Shown here in pieces: positions 25,366 through 34,715 of a stretch of DNA of 64,000 nucleotides. Within the stretch, counting starts at the first letter, position 1, and each line of letters begins with the position of its first letter. The stretch covers positions 1 through 64,000 of the forward strand of contig CAYJGK010000002.1 in assembly GCA_964370065.1 (NCBI GenBank), written 5' to 3'. The stretch comes from CAMQRS01 sp964370065 (lineage in GTDB: Bacteria; Bacillota_I; Bacilli_A; Erysipelotrichales; Erysipelotrichaceae). The translations under genes were made by a program, and so were the position numbers. The notes beneath the pieces were generated by a model. The model made no database searches. It saw nothing but the letters and a program-made list of their open reading frames with translations, and was not told where the DNA came from.

Positions 25366-26583
25366 ATGAAAAAAAACATATTATTAAATACCATTGGATC
25401 GACTACTTATGCATTAACTTCATTGTTCTTTTTAATGATTGTTACACGTATTAATGGAGTAGATGCAGCAGGAGTTTTTACTTTTGGTTTTTCCTTCGCA
25501 TGTTTAATTGTTTGCGTAGGCAATTATGCTACAAGAACATTCCATGTAACAGAAAATAATGATGCAATTGTAGATGCACATTTTGTGCATCATAAAATAA
25601 TTATGTGTGTTGTTATGCTAATGTTAGCATTGGGATACTGTATGGTAATGCACTATAGCATGAATGAATTAATAATTATTATGTTGCTAGTTTTTTATAA
25701 AGTACTAGAAACGTTTTCAGAAGTTATTTATGGAGTTTTTCAAAAAAATGATCAACTATATAAAGTAGGAACCTCTTATTTTTTAAAAGCGTCATTAGGA
25801 ATTATTATATTTTTGACTACCAATTTAATCACAAGAAATTTGATACTAGCAATTATTGCATTAATCTTAATTACATTATTTGTTATTTTATTCTATGATT
25901 CAATTCAGTTTAAGAAATGTATTTATACCAAATCGGAATTTAGTTGGGAAACGATGATGAAAATCACCAAGAGTGGATTTAATCCATTTTTATTCACATT
26001 CCTATCTTTATATGTAATAAATGCTTCTAGATACACAATTGAATTCTTTCTGCCTAATGCAGAACAGACATATTATGGTATTTTAATTATGCCAGCAACT
26101 GTTGTGACAATGATCGGACAGTATGCTACACAACCTTTTGTAGTTCAAATTAATGAAGCGTTCAAAAAATGTGAATATTCACTAATTGTAAACGTTATGA
26201 AAAAGCTTGCATTTATTATAGTTATGTTTGGATTGGCATCAGTTATCGGAGCAAGTTTAATTGGAGTAGAAGTGTTAAGTCTATTATATAGTGTAGATGT
26301 TAGTGCATATCGATTAGACTTATTATTTATATTACTAGGTGCTACATGTTTAGCAATATCATCTCTTATTTCTATTGTTTTAATTACGCTAAGAGAAAAT
26401 TGGATACAAACTAAAATCTATCTTGTAGTGGGGGTTATAACTTTTATCACATCCATTTTTATGGTGCAGAAATACAAAGTGTTTGGGGCGACTATCACTT
26501 ATTTAATTAGCATGTTATTGATTTTAATCGGCTATATGATAGTATTTATGATTATTAAAAGAAATTGGAAAACAACTGATTAA
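25366..26583 (+). CDS. Wzx-type oligosaccharide flippase
   Basis: A 405-residue protein with about 12 transmembrane helices and the start NTIGSTTYALTSLFFLMIVTRI, typical of polysaccharide flippases of the MOP superfamily. These move lipid-linked oligosaccharides across the membrane. It is a little shorter than many Wzx proteins (about 410-480). GGAGA lies 8 nt before the ATG. It is first in the locus and has its own promoter and terminator, so it forms a single-gene unit. The locus also has an ABC exporter, so at least two glycan routes may exist. Confidence 0.85.
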   Translation: MKKNILLNTIGSTTYALTSLFFLMIVTRINGVDAAGVFTFGFSFACLIVCVGNYATRTFHVTENNDAIVDAHFVHHKIIMCVVMLMLALGYCMVMHYSMNELIIIMLLVFYKVLETFSEVIYGVFQKNDQLYKVGTSYFLKASLGIIIFLTTNLITRNLILAIIALILITLFVILFYDSIQFKKCIYTKSEFSWETMMKITKSGFNPFLFTFLSLYVINASRYTIEFFLPNAEQTYYGILIMPATVVTMIGQYATQPFVVQINEAFKKCEYSLIVNVMKKLAFIIVMFGLASVIGASLIGVEVLSLLYSVDVSAYRLDLLFILLGATCLAISSLISIVLITLRENWIQTKIYLVVGVITFITSIFMVQKYKVFGATITYLISMLLILIGYMIVFMIIKRNWKTTD

Positions 26584-26625
26584 AATATAAGCATTTCAAA
26601 AATATACCTAAGAATAATAGTTTAT

Positions 26626-26684
26626 AAAATAGTATAAATAATAGAGCCGTTTTAAAGCAACTCTTTTATTTATACTATTTTTAG
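26626..26684 (+). terminator. Long-stem terminator after the flippase gene
   Basis: AATAGTATAAATAA and TTATTTATACTATT pair over 14 bp, with an inner AGAG/CTCT pair and a loop of about 14 nt, then TTTTT. Confidence 0.75.
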
Positions 26685-26724
26685 ACATCATTTACAAAAT
26701 AACTAGTATTTGAAGTATACAATT

Positions 26725-26733
26725 TGGTATAAT
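26725..26733 (+). promoter_or_regulatory. Extended -10 promoter of the PssD/PssE-containing operon
   Basis: TG-G-TATAAT (26725-26733), 29 nt before the PssD-like start, with GAGGTGG as ribosome binding site. Confidence 0.6.
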
Positions 26734-26762
26734 AAATTGATGACAAAAGCGAGGTGGTATGA

Positions 26763-27233
26763 ATGAAGAAAGTTATGTTTATATCTAGTACAGGTGGGCA
26801 TCTATCTGAACTATTACAATTAAAACCATTATTTTCAAAATATGATTACCATATCGTTACAGAAAATACAAAAATGAATGAGAACTTAGTTAATTTGTAC
26901 CTAGGTAGAGTTAGTTATTTGAGATATGGAAATAAGCACAATTTATTAAAATATTTATTTATATTTCCTTTTAATTGTATAAAGAGTTTATTGCTTTTTA
27001 TGAAATATAAACCAGATACTATTATTTCAACAGGAGCTCATACAGCTGTTCCCATGTGTTATATCGCTAAATTATTTGGTAAGAAAATAATTTATATTGA
27101 AACATTTGCGAATATACACACAAAAACATTAACAGGTAGATTAGTATATCCCATTGCTGATCACTTTATAGTGCAATGGGAAAGTATGCTAGAGTTATAT
27201 CCAAAAGCCACCTATGGTGGTTGGATCTTTTAG
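26763..27233 (+). CDS. PssD/Cps14F-like glycosyltransferase subunit (Alg14 family)
   Basis: A 156-residue membrane-associated subunit matching the Alg14 family: MFISSTGGHLSELLQL near the start, a hydrophobic segment (LLKYLFIFPFNCIKSLLLF), IISTGAHTAVPMCYIAKLFGKKIIYIETFA, and a final YGGWIF. With its partner (next gene) it forms a split GT-B enzyme in which this half anchors and binds the acceptor. In streptococcal capsule loci such pairs add the second sugar, often galactose or glucuronic acid, to a lipid-linked monosaccharide. The partner starts 9 nt downstream. Confidence 0.88.
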   Translation: MKKVMFISSTGGHLSELLQLKPLFSKYDYHIVTENTKMNENLVNLYLGRVSYLRYGNKHNLLKYLFIFPFNCIKSLLLFMKYKPDTIISTGAHTAVPMCYIAKLFGKKIIYIETFANIHTKTLTGRLVYPIADHFIVQWESMLELYPKATYGGWIF

Positions 27234-27242
27234 AGGTAAGAT

Positions 27243-27716
27243 ATGATATTTATTACATTAGGAACACAGGATAAGAAATTTCTTCGTTTGCTAGAAGAAG
27301 TAGAACGATTAATTCAAACTGGGGTAATTCAAGATGAAGTAATTGTGCAAGCAGGTTATACTCAATTCGAATCAAATAGTATGCAAGTATTTGATTACGT
27401 AAATGGTGAATTATTTAATACTTATATTGAAAATTGTGATGCGCTAATAACACATGGTGGAGTTGGGTCTATATTAAATGCGATTACCAGAGAAAAAAAA
27501 GTAATAGCAATTGCGCGTTTAGAAAAATATGGTGAACATGAAAATGATCACCAAGTTGAAATCGTAAGCAAGTTTGCTAAATTACAATATATATTAGGGT
27601 GTATTGAAATAGGGGAATTAGAACAAACTTATCAATCATTAAAAACATTTATACCAGCAAAGTATGCAGCAAACAATGCTCATTTTTGTGAATTGATTGA
27701 TAAACTAATTGGATAG
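27243..27716 (+). CDS. PssE/Cps14G-like glycosyltransferase subunit (Alg13 family)
   Basis: A 157-residue catalytic half of the PssD/PssE pair. It begins MIFITLGTQDKKFLRLL and contains the donor-binding ALITHGGVGSILNAI and the KYGEHENDHQVEIVSKF region of GT28 C-terminal domains. It cannot act alone in this family; the preceding gene supplies the other half. AGAGGT lies 6 nt before the ATG. The next gene begins 7 nt after the stop. Confidence 0.88.
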   Translation: MIFITLGTQDKKFLRLLEEVERLIQTGVIQDEVIVQAGYTQFESNSMQVFDYVNGELFNTYIENCDALITHGGVGSILNAITREKKVIAIARLEKYGEHENDHQVEIVSKFAKLQYILGCIEIGELEQTYQSLKTFIPAKYAANNAHFCELIDKLIG

Positions 27717-27723
27717 GAGTTAT

Positions 27724-28569
27724 ATGAAAACAGGATTTTTGATTGTAAATTACAATGACTTTGAAACAACAAACATACTATTGAATACTATTCAATTGTA
27801 TCAAAACATAGATCAAATAGTTGTCGTTGATAATTGTAGTAGTGATAACAGTTACTCAGAGTTATTAAAAGTAGCTAATGAACATATAGTCATTCTACAA
27901 AATAGTGCTAATAAAGGATATGGTTCAGGGATTAATCTAGGTGCAAAGTATTTAATTGATACACTAGGCGATTGTAATATTATTGTGAGTAATGCAGATA
28001 TTGTCATAGAAAACGAACAAGTGTTACAAATATTAATAGATAGTAAACCAAATGATTTTGGAATTATTGCACCATTGATTAAAGAACATGAAGGCTACAG
28101 TAAGGGGTGGAAAATTCCAACACCGATGCAAGATACACTATTAAACTTAGTGTATATACACAAGTTTTTAAGACCTAAGTTAATTGAATATAAAGCCAAA
28201 CATTATACGAAAGATAGTGTTGTTGATGTAGAGGTCGTATCAGGTTGTTTCTTTATGATAGATTCAAAGGCATTGCAACAAGTCAACTACTTTGATGAAG
28301 AAGTATTTTTATATTATGAAGAAAATATAATTTCTAATAAATTAAAGTCAATTGGAAAAAAAATTTATATTAATACAAGTATTGAAGTGTTTCATAATCA
28401 CTCTGTATCAATCGATAAGAGTATTAACCATTTAGGAAAGTATAAAGAATTAAAAAAAAGTCAGTTATATTTTCAAAAAAAATATAATAAGGCAAATATT
28501 TGTAGTATAGGATTACTTAAATTAAGTGAAAAGTTAAGTTATGTAATCATTAAACTATTAAAAAAATAG
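27724..28569 (+). CDS. Glycosyltransferase family 2 (rhamnosyltransferase-like)
   Basis: A 281-residue GT-A enzyme. The nucleotide-binding start is TGFLIVNYNDFETTNILL, then VVVDNCSSDNSY, the NKGYGSGINLG segment, and SNADIVI at the metal-binding DxD position. This is the WbbL-like style common in rhamnosyltransferases. The later segment VSGCFFMID with FDEEVFLYYEE is typical. The ATG at 27724 follows TAGGAG; an upstream TTG in frame is rejected. Donor dTDP-rhamnose is plausible because rfbABCD genes lie in the same locus. Confidence 0.83.
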   Translation: MKTGFLIVNYNDFETTNILLNTIQLYQNIDQIVVVDNCSSDNSYSELLKVANEHIVILQNSANKGYGSGINLGAKYLIDTLGDCNIIVSNADIVIENEQVLQILIDSKPNDFGIIAPLIKEHEGYSKGWKIPTPMQDTLLNLVYIHKFLRPKLIEYKAKHYTKDSVVDVEVVSGCFFMIDSKALQQVNYFDEEVFLYYEENIISNKLKSIGKKIYINTSIEVFHNHSVSIDKSINHLGKYKELKKSQLYFQKKYNKANICSIGLLKLSEKLSYVIIKLLKK

Positions 28570-28583
28570 AAAGGATAGCACAA

Positions 28584-29570
28584 ATGAAAATTTCATTAGT
28601 TATGGCAACATACAACGGAGAAAAATATTTGATTGAGCAAATGAATAGTTTACTCAATCAAACTAGAAAAATTGATCAAGTTGTCATTGTTGATGATTGT
28701 TCAAGCGATCAAACAAAATCAATTGTTTTAAACTATATTCAAGAGCACAGTTTAAAGCATTGGACATTTTATGAAAATGAAACCAATATAGGATTTAAAA
28801 AGAATTTCAAGAAAGGATTATCTTTAGTGGATGGCGATATCGTATTTCTATGTGATCAAGATGATGATTGGTACACTAATAAGATTGAAGTGATGAGTCA
28901 AATAATGAGCCAAGATTCAACTATTAAAGCATTGGCTTCTTCCTTCACTTTTATTAATGAGAAGAATGAAACATTTACTATTAATCAAATAAAAGGAAAG
29001 AGTAATCAAAATTTATTGCCTTTTGAATGTGCGGATAAAGAGATGTTTAAAGTTCCATTTAATTTCTTAATTAAAGAAAATTTTGCACAAGGCTGTTGTC
29101 TAGCTGTAACAAAAGAAATTGTATATGATTATCAAACTGGTGAAAATAACGACCTACCACATGACTGGTACTTATTATTACTTGCAACAAGCCAGGAGAG
29201 TTGTTTTTTCTATAATGAAGCATTAATTCACTATAGAATCCACCAAAATAATACAATAGGGTTAGGTAGCGTAATCACTAATGAGCGTGTGCAAAGCAGA
29301 AGCCATCGAGTAAATAACCGATTACAGGTGTTAATTGAAGAACAAAATATATTTAAGAGTATAAGTGATTATCAAAAAATCACAAGAGAAAACAAATATA
29401 TATATGAACAACATGCAGAATGGATGCAATTAAGAATAGAATGTTTAAAGGATCTTAAATTATTTAAACTAATCACAAGCTATGTATTTAGATCAAAAAA
29501 AGGCGTTTATAACATAAGAGCATTTGCAGGAGATATACTAGCAATAATTAAAATAAGGAGAGCATTATGA
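28584..29570 (+). CDS. Glycosyltransferase family 2
   Basis: A 328-residue GT-A enzyme with SLVMATYNGEKYLIEQMNSL, VVIVDDCSSDQT and the DxD-type FLCDQDDDWY (about residues 90-99), then a C-terminal region of about 100 residues with an amphipathic and basic end. The DQDDDW form is common in rhamnan and capsule glycosyltransferases of the RgpB/EpsJ kind. AAAGGATA precedes the start, and the next gene overlaps by 4 nt. Specificity unknown. Confidence 0.85.
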   Translation: MKISLVMATYNGEKYLIEQMNSLLNQTRKIDQVVIVDDCSSDQTKSIVLNYIQEHSLKHWTFYENETNIGFKKNFKKGLSLVDGDIVFLCDQDDDWYTNKIEVMSQIMSQDSTIKALASSFTFINEKNETFTINQIKGKSNQNLLPFECADKEMFKVPFNFLIKENFAQGCCLAVTKEIVYDYQTGENNDLPHDWYLLLLATSQESCFFYNEALIHYRIHQNNTIGLGSVITNERVQSRSHRVNNRLQVLIEEQNIFKSISDYQKITRENKYIYEQHAEWMQLRIECLKDLKLFKLITSYVFRSKKGVYNIRAFAGDILAIIKIRRAL

Positions 29571-31078
29571 ACGAGACAAAAAATCATAATAATGAATTAG
29601 AGCTACTACTCGGTAAAATTAAATTGAATCTCCAACTTCAGAATTTTAATTTTGTTGGCGCAAACGGTTTAGCAGTGGATGCATCAGATAAATTGATATC
29701 AACTAACAACGATCCTCAAATTTACTTGAAACCCATAAACAAGATGCCTTTATATGAAGTAACATATTTATCAGTAGTAGATCAGCGAACAATTGAGATG
29801 TTTAGTTCATATAATGATGACTACACATATACAGCTGAATATAAGAAGTTAATTCCAAATGGTATGAAAAATCGTTTATATTTTTTGAAAAATGATTTAA
29901 AGATGTTACGCATTGACCCATCAGAAGTAGAAGGTAAAGAAATTAATTTTTTGTTGGATATTAAACCGCATGTAATTGAGCTGGATAATAAACCATCCAT
30001 AGTGTTGGTGAGCCACGATTTAACAAAAACTGGAGCACCGCTGTTATTATTTAATATAGCTAAACAATTAAAAAAAAGCTACAATGTTTTATTTCTCTCG
30101 GGACAAGGGGGAAGGTTAGAAGAAGATTTAAATAAAGAAAATATTAAATATTTAATTTTAGGGGCTAATTTACATATAAAAAATGAGATAGAATCACTTC
30201 AGGTGGAAGAATTAGTGGAATATTTAAGCATAATCGGATATTCTAAAGTTTTGTTAAATACAGTTCTATCTGCTAGTCTTGCAAAATGTTTTTATAATAA
30301 TGGTTTCTTTGTTTCATCGTTAATACATGAAATGAAAACATCAATAGTGCACTATAATTTTGGGATCTTTGCAAAAGAATTACAAGAATATGCACATAAA
30401 GTCATTTTTCCAGATATTTGTGTTAAAAAAGATTTTGAATCTTTATTTGGTGATTTAGGGGAAAAAGCAACGATACAACCCCAGGGTAGGTTTATAAATT
30501 CAAAAATAAATAAAGTAGAAAATAAAGTCTGCAAAACAATCTTAGGTCTAGGTACATACTCTTTGCGCAAAGGATCTGATTTATTTACTTATGCAGCATT
30601 AGAACTGCTTACGAAAGCCAACGAAGATTATGAATTTATTTGGGTTGGTGAAAAAACGGAAGTAGATTTATATACTTGGGTTAATCACAGTGTACAACAA
30701 AGTGAATTTTTTTCTAAAATCAAGTTTTATGAACACTTACCACTGGAACAATATGAAGAGCTATTAACTAATGCAGATGCACTATGGTTAACATCAAGAG
30801 AAGATCCCTACCCTTCAGTAATGATTGATGCAATTTATTATCAAATACCAGTATTTGCATTTTGCAATACAGGAGGATCAAACACGATGTTAGATCATGG
30901 TAGAGGTGTGTTAATAAAAAATTATAATTTAAAAGAATTAGCGGACCAAACATTGAGATTATTAACAGACGAAGAAGAGTTGATTAAAATGACAAATTTA
31001 GCAAAACAATATCTGGACAATCAGTGTACACTAGAACAATATATTGATTTAATACTTAATGAAGTAGAGGTAAAATAA
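29567..31078 (+). CDS. Glycosyltransferase family 4 with long N-terminal extension
   Basis: A 503-residue protein. The GT-B core begins only at about residue 144 (SIVLVSHDLTKTGAPLLLFNIA). It continues with LGLGTYSLRKGSDLF, FIWVGEKTEV and WLTSREDPYPSVMIDAIYYQIPVFAF, which carries the E-x7-E-like donor site. The first 140 residues have no motif I recognise; their beta-rich pattern suggests a separate domain. The same kind of core occurs in large multi-domain rhamnan synthesis proteins. Translationally coupled to its neighbours: 4-nt overlap before, 1-nt gap after. Confidence 0.8.
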   Translation: MNETKNHNNELELLLGKIKLNLQLQNFNFVGANGLAVDASDKLISTNNDPQIYLKPINKMPLYEVTYLSVVDQRTIEMFSSYNDDYTYTAEYKKLIPNGMKNRLYFLKNDLKMLRIDPSEVEGKEINFLLDIKPHVIELDNKPSIVLVSHDLTKTGAPLLLFNIAKQLKKSYNVLFLSGQGGRLEEDLNKENIKYLILGANLHIKNEIESLQVEELVEYLSIIGYSKVLLNTVLSASLAKCFYNNGFFVSSLIHEMKTSIVHYNFGIFAKELQEYAHKVIFPDICVKKDFESLFGDLGEKATIQPQGRFINSKINKVENKVCKTILGLGTYSLRKGSDLFTYAALELLTKANEDYEFIWVGEKTEVDLYTWVNHSVQQSEFFSKIKFYEHLPLEQYEELLTNADALWLTSREDPYPSVMIDAIYYQIPVFAFCNTGGSNTMLDHGRGVLIKNYNLKELADQTLRLLTDEEELIKMTNLAKQYLDNQCTLEQYIDLILNEVEVK

Positions 31079-31079
31079 A

Positions 31080-32705
31080 ATGAAAAATATATTTTATGAT
31101 TATGACAACAGAAAAAAAACTACACCAATATATAAAGTAGAAGCAAGTGAAAAATTAAATGAATACATGCATTCTAAAAAAATTGCAGTGCAAATTCATG
31201 CCTTTTTCTTGGATGTACTAGATGAATTAATTGAACAAATCAATTATATACCTTTTGCATTTGATGTCTTTATTAGCACAGATACGGTTGAAAAAAAGGA
31301 TGAAATTATATCCAAGTATACAAAAAAAATAAGAGCAAATAAGGTAGTAGTCGAACAATTTGAAAATAGAGGAAGAGATGTATTACCATTCTTAATACAA
31401 ATGAGTTCAACTATAGAACAATATGATTTTATATGTCATCTACATACAAAAAAATCGGAAACGATTGACTGGGGTGACGCGTGGCGTCACCATTTATGCA
31501 ACAATTTATTTGGAAGTGAAGCCTATGTTAAGGAAATATTTAACAAATTTTATCAAAATGTATCTTTAGGGTTAGTTATTCAAGAGGTGTATCCAGTTTT
31601 GCAATTGGCTGCAGACTGGGGGCAAACAAAAAGTGATGTTGAAATGTTACTTAAGGATATGAATTTAGATGTTGAACTACCGGAACATCCAATTTTTTCA
31701 GCAGGAACGATGTTTTGGGCTAGAGTAGATGCTGTTTTGCCATTATTTAAATTAAGTTGGGAAAAGTACGATTTCCCTGATGAGGATGGACAAATCAATT
31801 TTACACTGGCACATGCTATTGAACGTATTTGGGTGTATTTAGTTAAAGGATCTGGTTATGATTATGATATTTATCATAATGAAATCGCAATTGCGAGCAA
31901 TCAAAGAAAATCGCGGTTAGCAATTTTTGCATTAACTGATACGACATTTTTGAATTTAGACCACTATTTAATAGAAGATTTAAGAGAGGTAGTCGACGAT
32001 TTAGTAGTTATAGGCAACACACAAGAGGTTGATATAGTTTCTCAAAGTAAAGAGCCGCTTGCAATGCTGCAAGAAGTATTACGACTAAATATAAATGACT
32101 TCGCAAAATACGATGAAATTGTGTTAGTTAGTAATGAGTTATTTGGAGCAAATAAAGAATTAAGTTCGATGATTTCATATTATGATAAGCATGAATATAA
32201 TGTGAGCTGTATGTATGCAAGAAAAGATATACAGGGGAATGTTGAAAAGCTGATATTAAATTCTAACTTTTTAATTATTGATACTTATGATTCTACACTA
32301 GAATTAATTCGAAATTTACAGATATCTAACAATAGGTTAGAAGATGAAGCAAAGCTAAGTGAAATTTTAAGTTTAAATAATAAAACTTCGCATGTATATG
32401 TAATAGAAAGTATTTATATGGGTGAAATATTACATAATAACGAATCATTAGAAACATTACCATACGAATATACGATATTAAACGCACCATGTTTGTTGAA
32501 AAATACATTAGTTCAATTAACAAATGATTCCTTTGAAGCAACGATTTCTTATTTCAATCAGCTACCAAAGGGGAAACGCTTTGTTAAATATTTTCAATTT
32601 ATTGAAAATGTAGAAAAGAATGAGCCTAAAAGAAGTATTGTACGTCGAGTAACATCATTGATATTGAGAAAATTATGCAGCATAAAAAGAAGGTTTATTA
32701 ATTAA
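31080..32705 (+). CDS. RgpF-like rhamnan synthesis protein
   Basis: A 541-residue protein whose first 300 residues match the RgpF (rhamnan synthesis F) family: KIAVQIHAFFLDVLDELIEQINYIPFAFDVFISTDT, NRGRDVLPFLIQM, FICHLHTKKS, WRHHLCNNLFGS and the FSAGTMFWARVDAV segment. In streptococci RgpF acts in building rhamnose-glucose polysaccharide. The last 240 residues (about 280-520) look like a second, less conserved region. It ends the first glycosyltransferase operon; a new promoter follows before the ABC exporter. Confidence 0.87.
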   Translation: MKNIFYDYDNRKKTTPIYKVEASEKLNEYMHSKKIAVQIHAFFLDVLDELIEQINYIPFAFDVFISTDTVEKKDEIISKYTKKIRANKVVVEQFENRGRDVLPFLIQMSSTIEQYDFICHLHTKKSETIDWGDAWRHHLCNNLFGSEAYVKEIFNKFYQNVSLGLVIQEVYPVLQLAADWGQTKSDVEMLLKDMNLDVELPEHPIFSAGTMFWARVDAVLPLFKLSWEKYDFPDEDGQINFTLAHAIERIWVYLVKGSGYDYDIYHNEIAIASNQRKSRLAIFALTDTTFLNLDHYLIEDLREVVDDLVVIGNTQEVDIVSQSKEPLAMLQEVLRLNINDFAKYDEIVLVSNELFGANKELSSMISYYDKHEYNVSCMYARKDIQGNVEKLILNSNFLIIDTYDSTLELIRNLQISNNRLEDEAKLSEILSLNNKTSHVYVIESIYMGEILHNNESLETLPYEYTILNAPCLLKNTLVQLTNDSFEATISYFNQLPKGKRFVKYFQFIENVEKNEPKRSIVRRVTSLILRKLCSIKRRFIN

Positions 32706-32741
32706 TTTGAAAAGTAAAGCAGTTAAATATTTGTAATTGTT

Positions 32742-32771
32742 TTGATTAAGAAGATTAGGATATGCTATAAT
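32742..32771 (+). promoter_or_regulatory. Promoter of the ABC exporter operon
   Basis: TTGATT (32742-32747), 18-bp spacer ending in TGC, TATAAT (32766-32771), an extended -10 promoter 23 nt before the ATG. Confidence 0.7.
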
Positions 32772-32793
32772 AAGTAGACATTTGGAGGATTTT

Positions 32794-33936
32794 ATGAACA
32801 ATAACGCTATAGTAGTAAAAAATATGTCGAAAGACTTTAAAAGAGTTTTTGATAAACCACAAACATTAAAAGAGAAGCTAGTTTTTTGGACAAAGGAAAA
32901 ACCAGAACTTTTTCATGTTTTAAAAGATATAAATATAGAAATAAAAAAAGGGGATACAGTAGCATTAGTAGGAAGCAATGGTAGTGGAAAATCAACTTTA
33001 CTAAAATTAATGACTAAAATTCTTTATCCTACAAAAGGATCTGTAATAACAAGTGGTAAATTAACCTCTTTATTAGAATTAGGTGCAGGATTTCATCCAG
33101 ATTTTACAGGTAGAGAAAATATTTATTTTAACGCTTCAATATTTGGATTGTCTAGACAAGAAATTGATGATCGATTAAATGAAATTATTGAATTTTCCGA
33201 GTTAGGTAGTTTTATCGACAATCCCGTTCGTACTTATTCTTCGGGAATGTATATGCGACTAGCTTTTTCAGTTGCGATTAATGTGGATGCAGAAATACTA
33301 CTAATTGATGAAATTTTAGCAGTAGGGGATCAACGCTTTCAAAACAAATGTTTTGCAAAATTAGAGGAACTTCGTGATAGTGATAAAACAATCGTTATCG
33401 TTTCTCATGGGCTAGATACAATTGAAAGATTATGTAATCGTGCTATTTGGATTTACAAAGGCGAAGTGAAAAAAGATGGAAAGCCAAGCGAGGTTATTTC
33501 CTCTTATTTAGAACAAACAATTATAGATCATGGAGAGGATATTGATGGTTCGAATAATACAAATAATGATGCAATTATTCAAGTTGATGAACCCAAAGCT
33601 GGTCAAAAATATACAGATAAAATTGAAAATATAACTGTTAGAGGATGGGAGTTGAGTAGTGTATCCGAAAACACAGTAAAGGTTTATATGGATGGTAAAG
33701 AAGTCGCTATAGCAAAAAGAAGAGTTAGGGAAGATGTTAATAAAGCATATGAGGACCAATATGGTGGAGTCTTTAAAAATAAAGAGTGCGGGTTTTATGA
33801 ATTTATAGAAGTGCCTAAACAAGCTGGAATGCATGTAGTGGGAACAAAGGTATTTAATGCTCATAATGAGCTGATTTCTGAATTTTATGTTCCTATCAAA
33901 ATAGAAAGTAAAGAAGGACGAAACGATGAAAAGTAA
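32794..33936 (+). CDS. Polysaccharide ABC exporter ATP-binding protein (Wzt/TagH-like) with C-terminal GW-type domain
   Basis: A 380-residue ATPase. The ABC domain (about 1-245) has Walker A GSNGSGKST, the polysaccharide-exporter LLELGAGFHPDFTGRENIYFN, signature YSSGMYMRLAFSVAI and Walker B LLIDEIL. The C-terminal region (about 265-375) has GWELSS, VYMDGKEVA, RREDV-like spacing (RVREDVNKAY) and CGFYEF. This pattern resembles a small beta-domain often repeated in clostridial cell-surface proteins rather than classical Wzt_C. It may recognise the glycan. The ATG at 32794 follows GGAGG; an in-frame TTG at 32782 is rejected. It overlaps the permease gene by 11 nt. Confidence 0.9.
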   Translation: MNNNAIVVKNMSKDFKRVFDKPQTLKEKLVFWTKEKPELFHVLKDINIEIKKGDTVALVGSNGSGKSTLLKLMTKILYPTKGSVITSGKLTSLLELGAGFHPDFTGRENIYFNASIFGLSRQEIDDRLNEIIEFSELGSFIDNPVRTYSSGMYMRLAFSVAINVDAEILLIDEILAVGDQRFQNKCFAKLEELRDSDKTIVIVSHGLDTIERLCNRAIWIYKGEVKKDGKPSEVISSYLEQTIIDHGEDIDGSNNTNNDAIIQVDEPKAGQKYTDKIENITVRGWELSSVSENTVKVYMDGKEVAIAKRRVREDVNKAYEDQYGGVFKNKECGFYEFIEVPKQAGMHVVGTKVFNAHNELISEFYVPIKIESKEGRNDEK

Positions 33937-34714
33937 TGTATTTAAGGATATTTATAATTATAGAGAATTGTTAAAATCTAATGTTAGAAAAGAAATACGA
34001 GGAAAATATAAGGGGTCGATATTAGGGATTTTGTGGTCTTTTATTAACCCTTTATTAACTGTATTAGTATATGTAATTGTTTTTCCATATTTAATGGGAA
34101 ATGTAGTGGATAACTATTTGATATATCTTATTACCGGTATTATACCATGGACATTTTTTACCACAGTAATTGGTATGGGGATTACAACGGTACGAGCTAA
34201 TGCAGGCATTATAAAAAAAGTATATTTTCCTAGAGAGATACTTCCTATATCTATTGCAATTAGTTCATTGATAAATTTTTTGATTTCATGTATTATTGTT
34301 GTTTTGTTTACAGTTTTTACAGGAGTTGGGGTTTCTTGGCATATTATATTTTTACCAATTATAGCATTAATTCAAACAATGTTTTCATTAGCTATTATTT
34401 TCCCGCTTTCTGCATTGAATATTTATCTAAAGGATATAGAATATGTTGTCACATTTGCATTGAATATGGTTTTTTATGCAACTCCGATAATTTGGTCATT
34501 TCAACAATTTGCTGGCGCACCTGCTATTTTAATTCAAATTTTGAAATTAAACCCTATGACTGTGTTGATAACGATGTATAGAGACATTTTCTTATATCAC
34601 CAAATGCCAAGTTTATCAGGTATTCTGATTGCATTAACATTAAGTATTATTTTACTCGTTATTGGATATAAAATTTTCAATAAATTAGAAAAAGGATTTG
34701 CAGAGGAAATTTAA
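33926..34714 (+). CDS. Polysaccharide ABC exporter permease (Wzm/TagG-like)
   Basis: A 262-residue ABC-2 permease with six transmembrane helices. It begins with the amphipathic YRELLKSNVRKEIRGKYKGSILGILWSFINPL, the hallmark of the O-antigen/teichoic acid exporter permeases, and has IIKKVYFPREILPIS in the cytoplasmic loop. It pairs with the overlapping ATPase to export an undecaprenyl-linked polysaccharide made on the inner face. AAGGA precedes the start. Confidence 0.93.
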   Translation: MKSNVFKDIYNYRELLKSNVRKEIRGKYKGSILGILWSFINPLLTVLVYVIVFPYLMGNVVDNYLIYLITGIIPWTFFTTVIGMGITTVRANAGIIKKVYFPREILPISIAISSLINFLISCIIVVLFTVFTGVGVSWHIIFLPIIALIQTMFSLAIIFPLSALNIYLKDIEYVVTFALNMVFYATPIIWSFQQFAGAPAILIQILKLNPMTVLITMYRDIFLYHQMPSLSGILIALTLSIILLVIGYKIFNKLEKGFAEEI

Positions 34715-34715
34715 T

